In this document: piece by piece, positions 19,327 to 30,271 of the stretch
How the letters are laid out: each line of letters starts with the position of its first letter
How positions within the stretch are numbered: the stretch's first letter is position 1
Source of the DNA: Candidatus Methanoplasma porotermitis
GTDB taxonomy: Archaea > Thermoplasmatota > Thermoplasmata > Methanomassiliicoccales > Methanomethylophilaceae
Assembly: GCA_031290095.1 (NCBI GenBank)
Contig: JAITOF010000018.1
Span: 1-43,595, forward strand
DNA length: 43,595 nucleotides
Direction of reading: 5' to 3'
Program-made: the position numbers and the translations under genes
Notes under the pieces: model-generated
Database searches by the model: none
What the model was told of the DNA's origin: nothing
Seen by the model: the letters and a program-made list of their open reading frames with translations, nothing else

Positions 19327-19968
19327 TCATCCGTGCGGCCCCAACAGCCTCGCGTCCGCGAATCCGCCCTCGATGGAGAATATGGCGCAGTAGCCGTCCT
19401 TCGCCGGTCCGGGGTTGAGGTACAGCACGCCGTCTTTCCTCACCGCTCCGCGATCCTCATGGATATGACCGGAGAGCGCGGCCATCGGCTTGAACTCGTC
19501 TATTATCCTTTTAATCGCGGGGCTGCCGACGCTCGCCCCGTTAGGGATGTGGTCCAACGTCCCGAACGAGGGCGCATGCGTCACCAGGACCATGCCGGCC
19601 TTGGATATGGGTTTCAACGCGTTATAGATGTCGTCCTCGCTTAATTCGAAGGGAGTGTCGAATATCGTGATGTTCGAACCTCCCAAAAAGGCAAAGTCGC
19701 AGCCTCCGATGTTGTCCGCCTTCCCGTGGACGCTCTTAGCCGCCGCCGATATCTTATCCGGAAGGTCCAAAGGGTCGCAGTTGCCTGGTATGGCATATAC
19801 GTCGCCGTTTATCGAGCGGATTATGTCAGCAGCCTCCTCTCCTGTTCCGAACTCAGTTATGTCTCCGAGGAAAAGGACATGGTCGGGCTTCTCTTCAGAA
19901 ATCACGTCATTTATCCACTTCAGGGCGGAGACCTTCTGGTGGAGGTCGGAGATCACGAGGAACTTCAT
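19327..19968 (-). CDS. Calcineurin-like metallophosphoesterase (YfcE/MJ0936-like)
   Basis: MKFLVISDLHQ, FLGDITEFG, GNCD, THAPSFG, SGHIHEDRG. Confidence 0.9.
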   Translation of the reverse strand: MKFLVISDLHQKVSALKWINDVISEEKPDHVLFLGDITEFGTGEEAADIIRSINGDVYAIPGNCDPLDLPDKISAAAKSVHGKADNIGGCDFAFLGGSNITIFDTPFELSEDDIYNALKPISKAGMVLVTHAPSFGTLDHIPNGASVGSPAIKRIIDEFKPMAALSGHIHEDRGAVRKDGVLYLNPGPAKDGYCAIFSIEGGFADARLLGPHG

Positions 19969-20119
19969 GACTCTTAATCGGCAAGACGGATTATTATTGT
20001 TATGCATCGGCATGAACGGCTCGACAGCTCCCGTTGCGCCTCGGAGGGAGAGACGGAAAAGCGGAAGGAGGCGGCGATACGAATCTCGAAAAACAGACTG
20101 CTGGACGGGATAAAGGTGG

Positions 20120-20203
20120 CGTGGAGGGAGGGATTCGAACCCCCGGGTCATTGCTGACATTGGATTAGCAATCCAACGCCTTGCCAGGCTGGGCCACCCC
20201 CAC
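20120..20203 (-). tRNA. tRNA-Ser (GCT)
   Basis: Class II tRNA; acceptor GTGGGGG/CCTCCAC, anticodon loop TTGCTAA, discriminator G. Confidence 0.93.
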
Positions 20204-20386
20204 ACGCTGTCCAACCTTAACATAATAATCATTTTAAAGGTTTGGACGAGGAGAGGCCCTTGTCGGTGGAAGACGGCGGGACGGCACATGCAGGAACAGC
20301 GCTGCGAAAGTTCGATCACTCTACACTCGGCGCCTCTTCTGCGGAGCCTTTGGCGTGGGCGCGTGCCTCTTGCAGGCTGAACATCG

Positions 20387-21039
20387 TTATGCTATGTAGG
20401 GCGTCAGCCTTCCGAACGTCTGCATATTCACAAGGTCGTTCATCACGATATTGGAATAAATGTCCCTGATCCGAGCGTATGAACCTTCGTCGCTAGTCTC
20501 GTTCGCCCGGACTTTAGGAAATCCGCCAAAGCGAAGGAACCGGTCGAACACGTCGTCAGCATCGATGTCAGGCGTTCTGACGCGCCCGAAAGTCGATGCG
20601 CTTGCCGAACGACAGCGGCTGAACCCGCATCGAGACATAATGGCTAGTCATGCACGCGTTGCACCACCGAAGACAGAAGGGAAGAGTTCGAGCCCGTCAG
20701 AGACATGTCGCAGCATCACTCGGCTACAAGAGAGCGTATGGCGTCTCCCATCCGTCGACCTCCAGCATATCGTCCACGAACACGCAATTCTTCACGCCCG
20801 GCAGAATCCGCTCCTCGACGTGGGTGTAGGGGCCGATATCGTTATTCATGTATGGGGACGGCAGCGGCTACATGTTAACATAGACGATGTGCATCACAGA
20901 TTCGCCTTGCAAATCTCGTCCGCGTTTAGCTGCATCAGCGTGCTCTTGCCCCCACGTCTGATGTCGATGAGGACTTTCGCATCCTCGTCGTCTATGGACT
21001 CCCTGACCTTTTCGAGATACCTTTCGCGAGGCGTCATAT
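20387..21039 (-). pseudogene. Relic of AAA ATPase with DUF4143 domain
   Basis: Fragments MTPRERYLEKVRESIDDEDAKVLIDIRRGGKSTLMQLNADEICKANL (from 21039) and DVFDRFLRFGGFPKVRANETSDEGSYARIRDIYSNIVMNDLV, interrupted by stops/frameshifts. Confidence 0.7.
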
Positions 21040-21341
21040 TGAAAAATATTCATGTATCATGCCACGCTCGTGCGGCATCTGCGGACGGGCCGTCATCCCG
21101 ATCCTCGTCACACTGCTGTAGAAAGGAGAGCATGCGGGTTCCGATAACGGCGGATCGTGCGAAAAAATCCAAAATCACATGAATAAAACGGGATATTCGC
21201 GCATTCAGGGTTTTCAACATCGGAACCGTTATATACAGAACCCACATCAAGGGGAATACGAGGTTCAACCACTCCGCTCTGGCAACAGGGCGATTTTGAC
21301 ACTGTACCTGTCGCCTGGGAGAAAAAAATCTTCTGGGTGAA

Positions 21342-21353
21342 AAGGCTTAAATA
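21342..21353 (+). promoter_or_regulatory. Candidate rRNA promoter BRE/TATA (aaaaggcttaaatattc)
   Basis: TATA-like motif ~240 nt upstream of the 16S gene. Confidence 0.55.
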
Positions 21354-21450
21354 TTCCCCCGAAATACAGGGAATACCGGGTCCGTCAAAGGACCCAAAGA
21401 CATGGAGAATCAAGATCTCCGCCGGTATCCGGCGTGCCCTCTTGAATTCT

Positions 21451-21466
21451 GACGTTCGATGCTACG
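21451..21466 (+). other. Upstream half of pre-16S processing stem GACGTTCGATGCTACG
   Basis: Exact reverse complement of 23162-23177. Confidence 0.85.
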
Positions 21467-21584
21467 AATGTTCCGTTAGACGGACATTCGATTGAGTGAG
21501 CCGTCCGACGGAACAGCGGTGAAATATGGTAAACTGCCAGTTTCTTAGAAAATCATCCAAAGACGTGATAAAGTCAAGGATTTG

Positions 21585-23054
<1,470 letters not shown>

Positions 23055-23058
23055 ACGC

Positions 23059-23081
23059 AGGGTGGGGCTCACGCCCCACCC
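23059..23081 (+). terminator. Strong hairpin directly 3' of 16S
   Basis: GGGTGGGGC-TCAC-GCCCCACCC followed by TCAAAAA. Confidence 0.6.
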
Positions 23082-23161
23082 TCAAAAACACGCGTAACTT
23101 ATTGCAAGGAAATTCCTAGTGGATTTCCCGCAATTCCTTTGGCAGCTTACCATACACTAAA

Positions 23162-23177
23162 CGTAGCATCGAACGTC
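23162..23177 (+). other. Downstream half of pre-16S processing stem CGTAGCATCGAACGTC
   Basis: Exact 16-nt complement of 21451-21466. Confidence 0.85.
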
Positions 23178-23260
23178 CATTGTCATCATTTTTCATTCCT
23201 TCATCCGACGGCGGAGACGCTTTTTCGGTCGCCTCGCGAAGGTTGCACTCGAATGCGGAC

Positions 23261-24661
23261 ATGGTCCGCCCACGGATTCGAAATGCAGCCTGCACAAGTT
23301 ATATCACCGCAGAGCGCATCCCCGTCAGCGAAGGTGAGTCCTTGGCCTATGAAGACGAAAGCGAAGAATGGAAAGAGTCCTTGGGAGAAAAAGGATGGCG
23401 GACCATTGCGGCATTCGCAAATTCTGACGGCGGGAGGCTCATAATTGGAAAATCTGACGACGGCGCGGTTTTGGGCGTGAGCAATCCTGAAAAGCTCATG
23501 GAGGACATCCCGAACCGGTCCAAGAGCATGCTGGGGTTCCTTCCCCGCGTCAGAAGAGTCCCTGGCGACGACGGCAGGGAATGCATCGAGGTCGTGGTTG
23601 CCCCGCAACCGTTCCCCGTGCTCTATAACGGCAAGTTCTATGTCCGTTCTGGAAGCACTACGCAGGAACTCACCGGGCCCGACCTCACAAAGCTCCTCCT
23701 GAAAAGAGAAAGCAAAACATGGACCGACCTCCCCGCAGAGAACGTCATGGCGAATGACCTTTCAGCTGAGGCGATACGCCTGTTTGTGAGCCAGGGAAAG
23801 GAAAAAGGACGCATGTCGAGATATGCCTCCGCCGACGACGTCAAAGCGCTTCTGGACAATTACGATCTGATAGACAGCGGAGGGCTCCGCATAGCTGGGG
23901 CGTTGCTGTTCCACCCTAGGCCGAATCGCGTGGTTTTGGGCGCGTACATAGAAATCGGCGTCTTCGACGGCGACGGGAGGTTGTTGAGGAGCGACATCGT
24001 CGACGGGCCAGTACTTATGCAAGCCGAGGACGCGATCGACATACTTTACGGCAAACACATCCGAGGCACATACAAACTGAACGGAATCGTGCGCGAAACC
24101 GATTATGAGTACCCTCGCTCCGCGCTCCGCGAGTCCCTCATGAACGCAGTGGTGCACAAAGATTATTCGCGTTTCAACACGACCACAGTCAGCGTCTTCC
24201 CCGACAGGATCGAAGTGTTCAACTGCGGAGGCCTGCCCGACGGATGGACCATTGCGGATTTGAAATCCAAGCACCGCTCTTCGCCCAGAAACCAGAGGAT
24301 GGCCAGAGTGTTCTTCGATATGGGGCTCATTGAAAAATGGGGCACCGGGATCAGGAACATGGCGACTGCATGCAGGGAGGCGGGTTTGGCAGATCCGGAA
24401 TTCTCGGTGGACCGCGACGGCGTCACCGTCACGTTCCATCCTGTTGCAAGCGGAAGAAACGTCGCAGACCGCCTCAGTGCCAACGAGCAGAGGCTGCTGG
24501 AGGCCATACGCGCTTCCGAGGGGTCGACCACAAAAGACCTGATATCGTCTGCGGGCCTCAGCGAAGGTCAGACCAAATATGCTTTGGCAGCTCTGGCAGA
24601 GAAGAGGCTCATAGAAAAAGAGGGCACCCGCCGGGGCGTGTGGAAGGCCAGATCCAATTGA
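23261..24661 (+). CDS. AlbA_2/Schlafen-type ATP-binding transcriptional regulator (RecG-like C-terminal), winged helix at C-terminus
   Basis: ESEEWKESLGEKGWRTIAAFANSDGGRLIIGKSDDGAVLGV, RESLMNAVVHKDYS, EVFNCGGLPDG, GLIEKWGTGIRNM; start uncertain (ORF open from 23180). Confidence 0.85.
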   Translation: MVRPRIRNAACTSYITAERIPVSEGESLAYEDESEEWKESLGEKGWRTIAAFANSDGGRLIIGKSDDGAVLGVSNPEKLMEDIPNRSKSMLGFLPRVRRVPGDDGRECIEVVVAPQPFPVLYNGKFYVRSGSTTQELTGPDLTKLLLKRESKTWTDLPAENVMANDLSAEAIRLFVSQGKEKGRMSRYASADDVKALLDNYDLIDSGGLRIAGALLFHPRPNRVVLGAYIEIGVFDGDGRLLRSDIVDGPVLMQAEDAIDILYGKHIRGTYKLNGIVRETDYEYPRSALRESLMNAVVHKDYSRFNTTTVSVFPDRIEVFNCGGLPDGWTIADLKSKHRSSPRNQRMARVFFDMGLIEKWGTGIRNMATACREAGLADPEFSVDRDGVTVTFHPVASGRNVADRLSANEQRLLEAIRASEGSTTKDLISSAGLSEGQTKYALAALAEKRLIEKEGTRRGVWKARSN

Positions 24662-25079
24662 TTGCGAATTTATCCGAACGACACATGTACGGATGATTTC
24701 ATCCGAATCTTCATCCGAACATCGCCTCACAATGCCGTCATAGTTTCTCAGCCAGCTCTCTGCGAGCATGAATTCTGGCTTAGGGCTACGGTTTTATGAG
24801 CCTTCCCTGTAAAACCTTCAAGCATAGTTCAAGCGCTCAGGACGGGCATCGCATCGTTGCGGTTGCGCCGGATTGCGAGGTCGGGCTGTCGTCGTTTAGT
24901 AGCGACAGATCGGTCATCAACGGTTGGAGATGATCGCCTCAGTCGCGATTTTCAGATTGTGCAGCATCCCCCCCTGTATGGTTCAATTGGTCGCACGACA
25001 CTCTGCTTTTGGATAAGACAAGAACGCTCGCCGAACATATGTGTTATGCTGACAGGGTAATTCAGAGGAAGGCTTGCCG

Positions 25080-25680
25080 ATGTCGGTCCTGGAAAATAAA
25101 ATCGAACTCAAAAACTACAAGCGTCAGTCGACTTCCGAAAAAGCGACGAACTATGAACGCCTGCTTCCTGCCGTTCAACAACGGTTGGCACAGGGGGCCT
25201 TAAAGAGTCCATATGCTTTTGATTTTATCAAAAAACGCGAGGATGTCATTTAGCGCGAGATCGAAAACGAACTTGTGGCGAACATCGCCAAAACCCTGCT
25301 CTAGCTTGGCATGGGATTTGCTTTTATCGGCAACCAGTATCATCTGGCCGTCAGCAACGAGGACCACTACATCGACCTTTTGTTTTACAACACGAAATTG
25401 CGTCGCCATGTCGTGATAGGGCCGAAATCCAGGAAGTTCAGGCAGAGTACGCAGGAAAACTGAATTTCTACCTTCGGTGGTGGACGATGTTCTCAAACAC
25501 GGGACTGACAATCCGTCCATTGGCATCCTGCTTTGCAAGAGAAGGACAAGCTGACCGCCAAATACGCCTTGAAGGACATAAACAAGCCCATCGGCGTTAG
25601 CGAATACAAGCGTCTGATTTCGTGCCAACAGAGCTGGCCGACACATTGCCCCTGCCGAGGGCGTTGAGAATAGCATCAAG
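25080..25680 (+). pseudogene. Decayed YhcG/DUF1016-type PDDEXK nuclease gene
   Basis: Pieces in several frames: SPYAFDFIKKREDVI*REIENELVANIAKTLL*LGMGFAFIGNQYHLAVSNEDHYIDLLFYNTKLRRHVVIG / AEYAGKLNFYL / VVDDVLKHGTDNPSIGILLCK / KLTAKYALKDINKPIGVSEYK. Confidence 0.8.
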
Positions 25681-25809
25681 GCCGATAAGAAATCTAGGAA
25701 TAAGCCGCAGGGGATGGAAGGAGGGATAGTCCAAGCAATATTCTGGATTCATATAGCGTGGGCGAGCGAGTGGGGATAGACTATTACATATAACGACATA
25801 CGAGACGGC

Positions 25810-25998
25810 GTGGAGAACATGGAAAACAGTTCTGCAGGATGGAAGTCGTGTTGTAAGGGCGAACATCCGGAGTCCATCTGTATGCTTGCCGACTCCAAGA
25901 GGGGAGATATCCTGAACATGGGAGTCGACAGTGACGGCGACGCGGCCCTGATTCACGGACTCGAAGACGCGGCGATATGCCTGCATGAAAAGTCATGA
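25810..25998 (+). CDS. Small hypothetical protein upstream of HTH_10 regulator
   Basis: 62-aa ORF ending 19 nt before the next CDS; SCCKGEHPESICM cysteine-containing segment. Confidence 0.4.
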   Translation: MENMENSSAGWKSCCKGEHPESICMLADSKRGDILNMGVDSDGDAALIHGLEDAAICLHEKS

Positions 25999-26016
25999 CG
26001 GCCTGGCGGTGTTCCG

Positions 26017-26700
26017 ATGCATTTCATCAAACTTGTGATCAACGAGTCCGAGGGGGGAGACTCATGTTTCAATCTGCTTCCCAAACAGATTTGCAAGGAC
26101 GGCTCGGGCGCCAGAGTTGAAGTCCTGCAGTGTACCTGCCTGGCCAACGACGGAGGATGCGCCATGATCCGCATAACCGATCCCAAAGGGGTCCTCTCTG
26201 ACGAGGTCGCAGAATCCTCCACGTATTCGAACAGCAAAGGCGAGTGCGCGATAGACCGCATATCTCCCCATCAGTTGGTTGCAATGGTCATGAACAACAA
26301 CTGCCGAGTGTCGCGGATACTGTCGGAGTCCGGATGTCTGATCACCTCGGCCGTCATGGAGGACGGCGGCAACATATGTTGGACGATGGCAAGCCCTGGC
26401 GCAGCCTACACTCGAAACCTGTTGCATCGGCTGGCAGAGATAGGGATAGCGGTGAAGAGGAAGTCCACGATGAACGCCGACGTATCCACATTGCTCTCGG
26501 ACAAGCAGGAAGAGGCGGTCCTGACGGCTTTTGCAAACGGGTATTACGACATACCGCGAAAGATGAACATGACCGAACTTTCAGAGATAATGGAATGCTC
26601 CAAGTCCACCCTCGACGTCACGCTGAGAAATGCCGAGAGGAAGATAATATGCCGGCATTTCCTTCAAAGCCGAAACAGCATCGCCGACCGAAATAAATAA
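26017..26700 (+). CDS. HTH_10 (bacterio-opsin activator-like) transcriptional regulator
   Basis: LSDKQEEAVLTAFANGYYDIPRKMNMTELSEIMECSKSTLDVTLRNAERKI. Confidence 0.88.
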   Translation: MHFIKLVINESEGGDSCFNLLPKQICKDGSGARVEVLQCTCLANDGGCAMIRITDPKGVLSDEVAESSTYSNSKGECAIDRISPHQLVAMVMNNNCRVSRILSESGCLITSAVMEDGGNICWTMASPGAAYTRNLLHRLAEIGIAVKRKSTMNADVSTLLSDKQEEAVLTAFANGYYDIPRKMNMTELSEIMECSKSTLDVTLRNAERKIICRHFLQSRNSIADRNK

Positions 26701-26703
26701 TCC

Positions 26704-26727
26704 GGCGCCGCCAGCGGACGGCGCCGT
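26704..26727 (+). terminator. GC-rich hairpin between convergent genes
   Basis: CGGCGCCG-CCAGCGGA-CGGCGCCG followed by TTAAA. Confidence 0.5.
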
Positions 26728-26748
26728 TAAACGGTTTGCAGGAGGAAA

Positions 26749-27765
26749 TCAGAAGTTCAAAAAGACGTCCGACATCGCGAGGACGTTGTCGTACTTCGCA
26801 CCCACGGGTATGTCGCATCCTGAACCGAGGAGGTATCCTTTTTTCCCGCCCTTCTCAAGGCGTATGCGGGTCTCCCTCCTTACGTCGTCGGGGGTGCCGC
26901 TGAACAGCGTGCCGGCAGGATCGACGTTCCCGATGATGGCCATGCGGCCCTTCATACTCGACACTGCGTCTCCTACATCGACCTGCTTGTCGACTGAGAA
27001 CGCAACGCAGCCTGTGTCCGCGACAATGTCGAGGCGGTCGCTCGTGTCTCCGCAGATGTGGTTGATGTGCATCTTTCCGCACTTCCTTATCACGGCCCCC
27101 AGATCGCTCATCGGCCCCTTCGAGAACCTTACGTAGTCTGCGGCAGAGATGAGGTCTCCCGATGCCGTAGGGTCGCATATGATGACCGCGTCAATGTCCC
27201 AAGACGCTATCTCCTCGGTGAAGGCTTTCGTGATCTCAAGGCATTTTCCGATGAGCGCCTGGACGAAATCCTCGTCCATGAAACTGTCGACCATCAGGTT
27301 GTCCACGCCTCTGACCTCTCCCGCAAGAGTGAACGGAGACAATATCGAAGCCATGAGGAAATGGTCTTTGCCAAGCCTCTCGGACATATGCCTCGCAGTC
27401 TCCTTCGCGGCCTTGAAGCGATAGAACCCGTCGACGTCCGGAAGCTCCAGCTTGTCCAGGTCTTCCGGCCCGTTTATAATATGCGAAACCGTAGGTATCG
27501 TTCCGTGCTCCGGTATCTTCACCTTGCATCCCAAGGCTTCGGCGGGCAACAGCCAGTCCCACATCACTTCGACGCCGTCGATGTGGCATTCCTCCACTGC
27601 CCTGTATTGCGCCTCGGCGGCGACCTTGGGGTTTTTGATGGAGTCCATAACCGTCACGTTTTCAAGGCCCAGCGCCCAATATCCTTGGAAGGGCGCGCAG
27701 AACGGCACCCGGTCCACCTCCTCCCTCCTTAGAGCTTTCTCCACCAGTTCTTTGGATGTTGTCAT
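26749..27765 (-). CDS. Uroporphyrinogen decarboxylase-family protein; methylcobamide:CoM methyltransferase (MtaA/MtbA)-like
   Basis: LVEKALRREEVDRVPF; zinc-ligand pattern HINHICGDT ... GSGCDIP. Confidence 0.85.
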   Translation of the reverse strand: MTTSKELVEKALRREEVDRVPFCAPFQGYWALGLENVTVMDSIKNPKVAAEAQYRAVEECHIDGVEVMWDWLLPAEALGCKVKIPEHGTIPTVSHIINGPEDLDKLELPDVDGFYRFKAAKETARHMSERLGKDHFLMASILSPFTLAGEVRGVDNLMVDSFMDEDFVQALIGKCLEITKAFTEEIASWDIDAVIICDPTASGDLISAADYVRFSKGPMSDLGAVIRKCGKMHINHICGDTSDRLDIVADTGCVAFSVDKQVDVGDAVSSMKGRMAIIGNVDPAGTLFSGTPDDVRRETRIRLEKGGKKGYLLGSGCDIPVGAKYDNVLAMSDVFLNF

Positions 27766-27778
27766 CTGCTTTCCTCCT

Positions 27779-29215
27779 TTATTCGACCCCTGTCACACCG
27801 AAAATCGTTTCTGCGGCGGGTTCGGATGCGCCCTCAAGCTCCACGACGTCCTCCACATACCTGTCAGGGTTGCAGGCCATGTCACGTTTCATCAGATACC
27901 TTATAACGCCGATTATCCCGAAGAACACCAGAGACATCGCGGCCATGGTGTAGTCTCCAGAGGCCGCAGAGCTGACGACGGTGTAAACCATCATCAGTAT
28001 CATGAACAGGGACGCGCCCGCCGCTATGTATCCGACGGCATTACCTCCCGGGGCCTTCCACGGCCTCGCGGCGCGAGGCTTGGCTTTTTTCATTTTAAGG
28101 AAGGCCATCGACACCCCGAAATATGTGAACCCGACGCCGAGCGCCATAAGGCTGAACGTGGCATTGATCCATGCGGGCCCGGACAGCGCGATCATCACCA
28201 GGACGAACACCATGGCCAACACGAAGTAGTTCCCTGTCGATGGCATCCCGTGCTTGTTCGCTTTCCCGAACATCTTGGGCAGCGATCCTGAGCTGCCCAT
28301 CGAATGCAGTATGCGCGACGCGCCCATCCAGAATCCTATCAGGCCGCAACCCATCGCGCAGAAGTTGGCGACGACGACGGCATATTGGAGCCAAGGCCCC
28401 ACATAGGCCTCGGCAAACACTGCGCTGACCATCCCGTTGCCGGCATACAGGCTAGATATGTATTCAAAGGATGTCATCGACGAGTCAATAGATCGCATCC
28501 CTATCTCGGCGAAGCATATCAGGGCGTCGAACGCTATCACGAAGACGATGCCTCCCAGCATGAGCTTCCAGTGTTTGTTCGCAGGGTAGTTGGCCTCGCC
28601 TGCGAACTGAGGTATAAGCTCGAATCCGAAGAACATGGTTACCAGAGCCGCCACCGCGAGGACGAACCCGGCGTCCATGCCAATTATGTCGTTGCGCCCC
28701 ATTATCCCGTTCTGGAAAAACGGGCCTATGTTCTCCAGCCCGAACACGCTGCTTCCGACGAAGCATATCATGGTCACGACGCCGGCGGCTACAAGAACGA
28801 AGAACATGACCACCTGGAGAGTCGTCGCAACCGACAGGTTCCGAGTGTTCAGCACCGTCATCAGAATCATAAGGGACACAGCGATGCCTATCACGACGAT
28901 CTTGGCGAAATCCTCGCCCGCAATGTACTGGATGAGCATCGTCACGCAGATTATCTGGAAGCAGATGAGCACGATGTAAGTGAACATCGTGGTCCACGAA
29001 ACCCAATATCCCGCTTCCCGGTTGTAGGCGGCGCGCACATATTCGTACGAACCTCCCCTGGTCTTGAACATGCTCGCAAGCTCGCCGTAGCACAACGCGA
29101 TCGGAATGCATAGAATTCCGCACAGCAGGAAAGCCAGACTTACCGACACCCCTGTGTATCCTATCCATTGGGACGTCAGGATCAGCCAAGGACCCATGAT
29201 GGACGATGTTCCCAA
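27779..29215 (-). CDS. APC superfamily amino acid/amine permease
   Basis: 12-TM-like hydrophobic profile; MGPWLILTSQWIGYTG...GELASMFKTRGGSYEYVRAAYNREAGYWVSW; true start may be upstream. Confidence 0.88.
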   Translation of the reverse strand: MGTSSIMGPWLILTSQWIGYTGVSVSLAFLLCGILCIPIALCYGELASMFKTRGGSYEYVRAAYNREAGYWVSWTTMFTYIVLICFQIICVTMLIQYIAGEDFAKIVVIGIAVSLMILMTVLNTRNLSVATTLQVVMFFVLVAAGVVTMICFVGSSVFGLENIGPFFQNGIMGRNDIIGMDAGFVLAVAALVTMFFGFELIPQFAGEANYPANKHWKLMLGGIVFVIAFDALICFAEIGMRSIDSSMTSFEYISSLYAGNGMVSAVFAEAYVGPWLQYAVVVANFCAMGCGLIGFWMGASRILHSMGSSGSLPKMFGKANKHGMPSTGNYFVLAMVFVLVMIALSGPAWINATFSLMALGVGFTYFGVSMAFLKMKKAKPRAARPWKAPGGNAVGYIAAGASLFMILMMVYTVVSSAASGDYTMAAMSLVFFGIIGVIRYLMKRDMACNPDRYVEDVVELEGASEPAAETIFGVTGVE

Positions 29216-29376
29216 TATGAAGAGTTTCTTCCCCCCGACCCTTCCCGTAAGGCTATTTTCGCTGATCGTTTCACTTCCTGCGTCCGCCCCTCGGCGAATC
29301 GCATAAAATAGAATTGGAGGAACGTTCTAAACCCTTTATGCGAACATGTCCATCGCGAGGGCGGCCATGCCCGGAA

Positions 29377-29856
29377 TCAGTCGTCGCATCCGTCGGCCAG
29401 GTCCTTCATGGCCTTCCCAGAGATGCGATACGGAATCCAATCCTTGGTCTTCCTGGCCCCTATCGAGTCATAGAACGATATGCTGGAGACGTTCCAGTCT
29501 AGCACGGACCAGTCCATCCTCATGCATCCGCCGTCCAACGCGATCTTTGCGAGATGGGACATGATGGACTTCCCAACGCCTTTGCCGCGGTGCTCCGGCC
29601 TGACGTAGAGGTCCTCGATGTAGAGGCCGGGCCTTCCGGCAAAGGTAGACAAGTTGAAAAAGTATGTGGCAAAGCCGATGGCCCCTCCCGACGCTTCGCA
29701 TATGACGGCGTTGCCCTTCTTTTCCACGAAGAACATTCGTCTGAGGTCCTCCGCGTCGGCGGTGACATGCTCGGACAGGCGCTCATACTCCGCAAGCTCC
29801 ATGATAAGGGCCAGAAGAACGCCCTCGTCGCCCTCCGACGCCACTCTTATCGACAT
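29377..29856 (-). CDS. GNAT-family N-acetyltransferase
   Basis: LYIEDLYVRPEHRGKGVGKSIMSHLAKIAL; WNVSSISFYDSIGA. Confidence 0.92.
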   Translation of the reverse strand: MSIRVASEGDEGVLLALIMELAEYERLSEHVTADAEDLRRMFFVEKKGNAVICEASGGAIGFATYFFNLSTFAGRPGLYIEDLYVRPEHRGKGVGKSIMSHLAKIALDGGCMRMDWSVLDWNVSSISFYDSIGARKTKDWIPYRISGKAMKDLADGCDD

Positions 29857-29869
29857 GTCTGTTGCAACC

Positions 29870-30193
29870 TCACTGCGGCACTATCACTTTCGGACTGCAT
29901 CTGCACGTCCGCACAGGCCCGGGAGGCTCCACATGCGCGTAAGGGAACGTGCCGCCGTTCTTTTCGTAAGCCCTGAGCCCGCTCTCTCTGAGGGAGGCGG
30001 CCTTCTCTGCGGCCATGCCGTATTTGTAGCCCATCCATTTCACAGGGTCCCTGTTCACGCAATGGACATAGTTCACGAGAGCCTCCTCTTCGGTCATCCC
30101 GTGCCTCACGTAGTCCCCGACGATCTTGTCTTTCAATTCCAGCTTCTCACGAGGCGTCAACGTGTCGTATCTCACAGGCAGTCCCTCCGACAT
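29870..30193 (-). CDS. Hypothetical protein
   Basis: 107-aa ORF with helical N-terminus (LTPREKLELKDKIVGDYVRHGMTEEEALVNYV), same strand as GNAT gene. Confidence 0.6.
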   Translation of the reverse strand: MSEGLPVRYDTLTPREKLELKDKIVGDYVRHGMTEEEALVNYVHCVNRDPVKWMGYKYGMAAEKAASLRESGLRAYEKNGGTFPYAHVEPPGPVRTCRCSPKVIVPQ

Positions 30194-30271
30194 GGATGTG
30201 TTCGGCAGAACGCGTATGAGCGAGCATCATTTTAAACTAACCCATGCGGGCGACGTCATCCTCGGGTTCTA

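Noticed and set aside
20460-21182. 240-aa plus-strand ORF before 16S
   Set aside because: Antisense to recognisable DUF4143 fragments and no own motif
25249-25300. Possible pyrrolysine (TAG) readthrough in the YhcG-like gene
   Set aside because: The same gene has further frameshifts and a TGA downstream, so decay is the simpler explanation
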